Assembly: GCA_945949375.1 (NCBI GenBank)
Contig: CAMFEN010000060.1
Span: forward strand, 1 to 6,507
Direction: 5' to 3'
DNA: 6,507 bases
Origin: an uncultured Bacteroidales bacterium
GTDB lineage: Bacteria; Bacteroidota; Bacteroidia; Bacteroidales; Paludibacteraceae
Part shown: positions 4,161 to 6,507 of the stretch, one piece after another
How positions within the stretch are numbered: position 1 is the first letter of the stretch
Layout: each line of letters begins with the position of its first letter
Translations under genes and position numbers: made by a program
Notes under the pieces: generated by a model
Told to the model about the DNA's origin: nothing
Seen by the model: only the letters and a program-made list of their open reading frames with translations
Databases searched by the model: none

Positions 4161-6041
4161 ATGGCAGAAGAAAAATTGAATTTGTTGGCTGATTTTCCCG
4201 CCATCTCTACAAAAGTATGGAAGGAGAAAATCGTGACCGACTTGAAAGGTGCCGACTTCGAGAAGAAACTCGTTTGGCGCACTCCGGAAGGCTTCAATGT
4301 GCAGCCTTTCTACCGTCGTGAAGACCTTAAAGGTCTGAAAACTACAACCTCTGCGCCCGGGCAATTCCCTTACGTGCGCGGCACGAAGACCAACAACGAG
4401 TGGGCTATTCGCCAAAACATTTGCGCCGGTACTAACGCTCGCAAGGCGAACGCCAAGGCGCTGGATGTGCTCAACAAGGGTATCACCTCGCTGGGTTTCC
4501 GCTTGGACAAAGAGAAACTGAACTACCGCTTCATCAAGAACCTGCTCAATGGTATTCAGGCAGACGCCATCACACTGAACTTCCAAGTATGCGCCTGCGC
4601 TGCCCCCGAGTTGGCAAGTATCCTCGTGCGCTACTACGGTCGCATGGGCTACAACTTGAAGAATATGAAGGGTAGCATCAACGTGGATCCCATCCGCAAC
4701 ATGCTGCTGAAAGGCAAGTTGCTCAGCCGCGAGCAGGTGAGCGCGAAGATTGCTGCCGTGGTAAAAGCGGCGAAGTCGCTCCCGGGCTACCGCGTGGTAG
4801 GCGTGAACAGCGTTATCTTGAGCAACGCCGGTGCGTACTGCGCACAAGAACTGGCATACGCACTCGCATGGGGTGCAGAATACATGACCATGCTCACCGA
4901 AGCAGGCGTTCCTAATTACAAGGCAGCGAACGCCATCCGCTTCAACATGGGTATCGGTGGTAACTACTTCATGGAGATTGCTAAGTTCCGTGCTGCCCGT
5001 CTGCTGTGGGCGAAGATTGTAGAGGCATACAAAGCACCGCTCTTCACCGCCGCACTCAAAGAGGCTGCGAAGATGAATGTGAGTGCCGAGACCAGCCGCT
5101 TCAACATGACCGTCTTCGACGCGTATGTAAATCTGCTCCGCTCGCAGACCGAGACCATGTCGGCGGCTATCGCAGGCGTGGACGAGATACTCCTTACGCC
5201 GTTTGATGTAACCTACGAGCAGCCGACTGAGTTTGCAGAGCGTATCGCCCGCAATCAGCAACTGCTGCTCAAGGAAGAGGCACACTTCGATAAGGTAGTT
5301 GACCCCGCAGCGGGCTCTTTCTATATCGAGAACCTGACCCACGCGATTGCGGAGGAGGCATGGAAGCAGTTCCTCGCTATCCAAGAGCAAGGCGGCATGT
5401 ACGAGATGGTGGCTGCCGGCAAGGTGCAAGAAGCCATGCAGGAGAACCTCAACAAGCGTCTTGCCGATGTGGCTAAGCGCAAAGAGGTGTTGCTCGGCTC
5501 GAACCAGTATCCTAACTTCACCGAGAAAGCCGCAAAGAAAATCAAAGAGACCGCTTGCGGTTGCTGCTGTGCTACGCAGCAGGGGCAGATTCCCGCGCTC
5601 CATATCGCGCGCGCAGCAGAGGAGTTCGAGACATTGCGTCTTGAGACCGAGGCTGCGAAGAAACAACCCGTGGCATTCATGCTCACCATCGGCAACCTCG
5701 CTATGCGTATTGCGCGTGCGCAGTTCTCGTGCAATTTCCTCGCGTGCGCAGGTTATAAGGTGATAGACAACAACGGCTTCAAGACCGTAGCCGAGGGTAT
5801 CAAGGCGGCGCGCAAAGCCAAGGCAGACATCATCGTGCTCTGCTCCAGCGACGACGAGTACGCAACGCTGGCACCCGAGGCATGGAAGACGCTCAAAGAC
5901 GCCAAGGAACTCTTCATCGTAGCCGGCGCACCCGCTTGCTCCGAAGACCTGAAGGCACTGGGAATCAACAACTTCATCAATGTTCGTTCCAATGTCCTTG
6001 AGACCCTGAAAACATTTAACGCTCAACTCTTAAACAAATAA
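4161..6041 (+). CDS. mutA: Methylmalonyl-CoA mutase small (beta) subunit
   Basis: Non-catalytic partner of MutB in the adenosylcobalamin-dependent enzyme that interconverts succinyl-CoA and (R)-methylmalonyl-CoA, used by Bacteroidales to make propionate from succinate. The 626 residues match the usual small-subunit length. The N-terminus (FPAISTKVWKEKIVTDLKGA) and the WRTPEGFNVQPFYRREDL block are typical. A TIM-barrel-like domain spans about 40-435, with conserved stretches near LTEAGVPNYKAANAIRFN and VDPAAGSFYIENLT. A linker with four clustered Cys (466, 468, 469, 470) leads to the B12-domain-like C-terminus (about 500-626, PVAFMLTIGNLAMRIARAQ, then FINVRSNVLETLK). The DxHxxG cobalamin-ligand motif is absent, as expected for the small subunit; an Arg or Met lies where His would be. 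The ATG is preceded by an A/T-rich leader without Shine-Dalgarno, and mutB follows after 5 bases. Confidence 0.96.
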   Translation: MAEEKLNLLADFPAISTKVWKEKIVTDLKGADFEKKLVWRTPEGFNVQPFYRREDLKGLKTTTSAPGQFPYVRGTKTNNEWAIRQNICAGTNARKANAKALDVLNKGITSLGFRLDKEKLNYRFIKNLLNGIQADAITLNFQVCACAAPELASILVRYYGRMGYNLKNMKGSINVDPIRNMLLKGKLLSREQVSAKIAAVVKAAKSLPGYRVVGVNSVILSNAGAYCAQELAYALAWGAEYMTMLTEAGVPNYKAANAIRFNMGIGGNYFMEIAKFRAARLLWAKIVEAYKAPLFTAALKEAAKMNVSAETSRFNMTVFDAYVNLLRSQTETMSAAIAGVDEILLTPFDVTYEQPTEFAERIARNQQLLLKEEAHFDKVVDPAAGSFYIENLTHAIAEEAWKQFLAIQEQGGMYEMVAAGKVQEAMQENLNKRLADVAKRKEVLLGSNQYPNFTEKAAKKIKETACGCCCATQQGQIPALHIARAAEEFETLRLETEAAKKQPVAFMLTIGNLAMRIARAQFSCNFLACAGYKVIDNNGFKTVAEGIKAARKAKADIIVLCSSDDEYATLAPEAWKTLKDAKELFIVAGAPACSEDLKALGINNFINVRSNVLETLKTFNAQLLNK

Positions 6042-6046
6042 TAGCG

Positions 6047-6507
6047 ATGAAACCTAATTTCAAAGATATTGATATCAACAAGATTGCTTCTTCGCATGTA
6101 GAGGGAGCCAATGAAGCCAACTGGCAAACGCCGGAACTCATCGACGTGAAGCCTGTTTACACCAAGGAAGACTTGGAGGGTATGGAGCACCTTGACTATG
6201 TGTCGGGTATCCCGCCTTTCTTGCGCGGTCCGTATAGCGCAATGTATCCGCTGCGTCCGTGGACGATTCGCCAGTATGCGGGTTTCTCCACTGCTGAGGA
6301 GTCAAATGCTTTCTATCGTCGTAACCTCGCCAGCGGTCAGAAAGGTCTGTTCGTAGCCTTCGACCTACCAACCCACCGCGGCTACAATGCCGACAACATG
6401 CGCGTGGTGGGTGATGTGGGAAAAGCAGGTGTGTCCATCTGCTCGCTCGAGGATATGAAGGTGCTGTTCGCAGGTATTCCTTTGAACAAGATGTCCGTCT
6501 CCATGAC
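6047..6507 (+). CDS. mutB: Methylmalonyl-CoA mutase large (alpha) subunit, N-terminal part (3' end outside the window)
   Basis: Catalytic subunit that carries adenosylcobalamin and the CoA substrate. The ATG at 6047 lies 5 bases after the mutA stop, so the two genes are cotranscribed and probably translationally linked. The window shows 153 codons of a protein normally about 700-730 residues long. Residues 26-46 carry the family start (WQTPELIDVKPVYTKEDLEG). RPWTIRQYAGFST (70-82) contains Tyr77, equivalent to the substrate-contacting Tyr89 of the Propionibacterium enzyme (family knowledge). FYRRNLASGQKGLFVAFDL (89-107) then PTHRGYN and VVGDVGKAGVSI (120-131) are hallmark barrel motifs. The frame is still open at the window edge (last full codon ends at 6505). 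No defect is visible. Identity is firm from motif order and from its place after mutA. Confidence 0.96.
   Translation, partial: MKPNFKDIDINKIASSHVEGANEANWQTPELIDVKPVYTKEDLEGMEHLDYVSGIPPFLRGPYSAMYPLRPWTIRQYAGFSTAEESNAFYRRNLASGQKGLFVAFDLPTHRGYNADNMRVVGDVGKAGVSICSLEDMKVLFAGIPLNKMSVSM

Noticed and set aside
4149..6026. A 625-codon open frame on the minus strand covering all of mutA
   Set aside because: It mirrors mutA in an opposite frame and reads as a Cys/His/Leu-rich sequence without family motifs. mutA and mutB are certain on the plus strand, so this is a codon-usage shadow.

Overview
The window looks like chromosomal DNA from a member of the Bacteroidota, most likely the Bacteroidales (gut, rumen or oral type). 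The evidence is a type III glutamine synthetase, a split methylmalonyl-CoA mutase (mutA followed by mutB), a secreted nuclease with a probable short type IX secretion tail, two promoters of the Bacteroides form (TTTG/TTG, 18-20 bases, TAnnTTTG), and gene starts with A/T-rich leaders and no Shine-Dalgarno sequence. No species can be named from the sequence alone.

Layout. Positions 1-834 hold the 3' end of a type III glutamine synthetase gene, closed by a strong hairpin terminator at 872-910. Positions 911-1519 have no intact gene but are full of structure: a second terminator-like hairpin, three degenerate 11-base direct repeats, a cluster of TGTTAC/GTAACA words containing a perfect 13-base inverted repeat, a promoter, a GC-rich hairpin, a short remnant that reads like a BspA-type leucine-rich-repeat protein, and a second promoter just before the next gene. 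Positions 1520-3346 encode a secreted multidomain endonuclease I family protein. Its gene contains an in-frame run of 7-base repeats that could switch the C-terminal tail on and off. Positions 3347-4160 are AT-rich and carry a small GxxExxY-family gene (3513-3944) between two imperfect inverted-repeat arms, so this stretch looks like an inserted cassette. Positions 4161-6507 hold mutA complete and the start of mutB, separated by 5 bases.

How the genes relate. mutA and mutB form one operon for the two subunits of adenosylcobalamin-dependent methylmalonyl-CoA mutase, used in the succinate-propionate pathway. Glutamine synthetase is ammonium-assimilation housekeeping. The nuclease probably degrades extracellular nucleic acid at the cell surface. 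The nuclease and the GxxExxY gene appear to be independent accessory genes between two housekeeping loci. I see no multigene defence or biosynthetic system here. The most interesting signals are the heptanucleotide repeat inside the nuclease gene and the repeat-bounded GxxExxY cassette.
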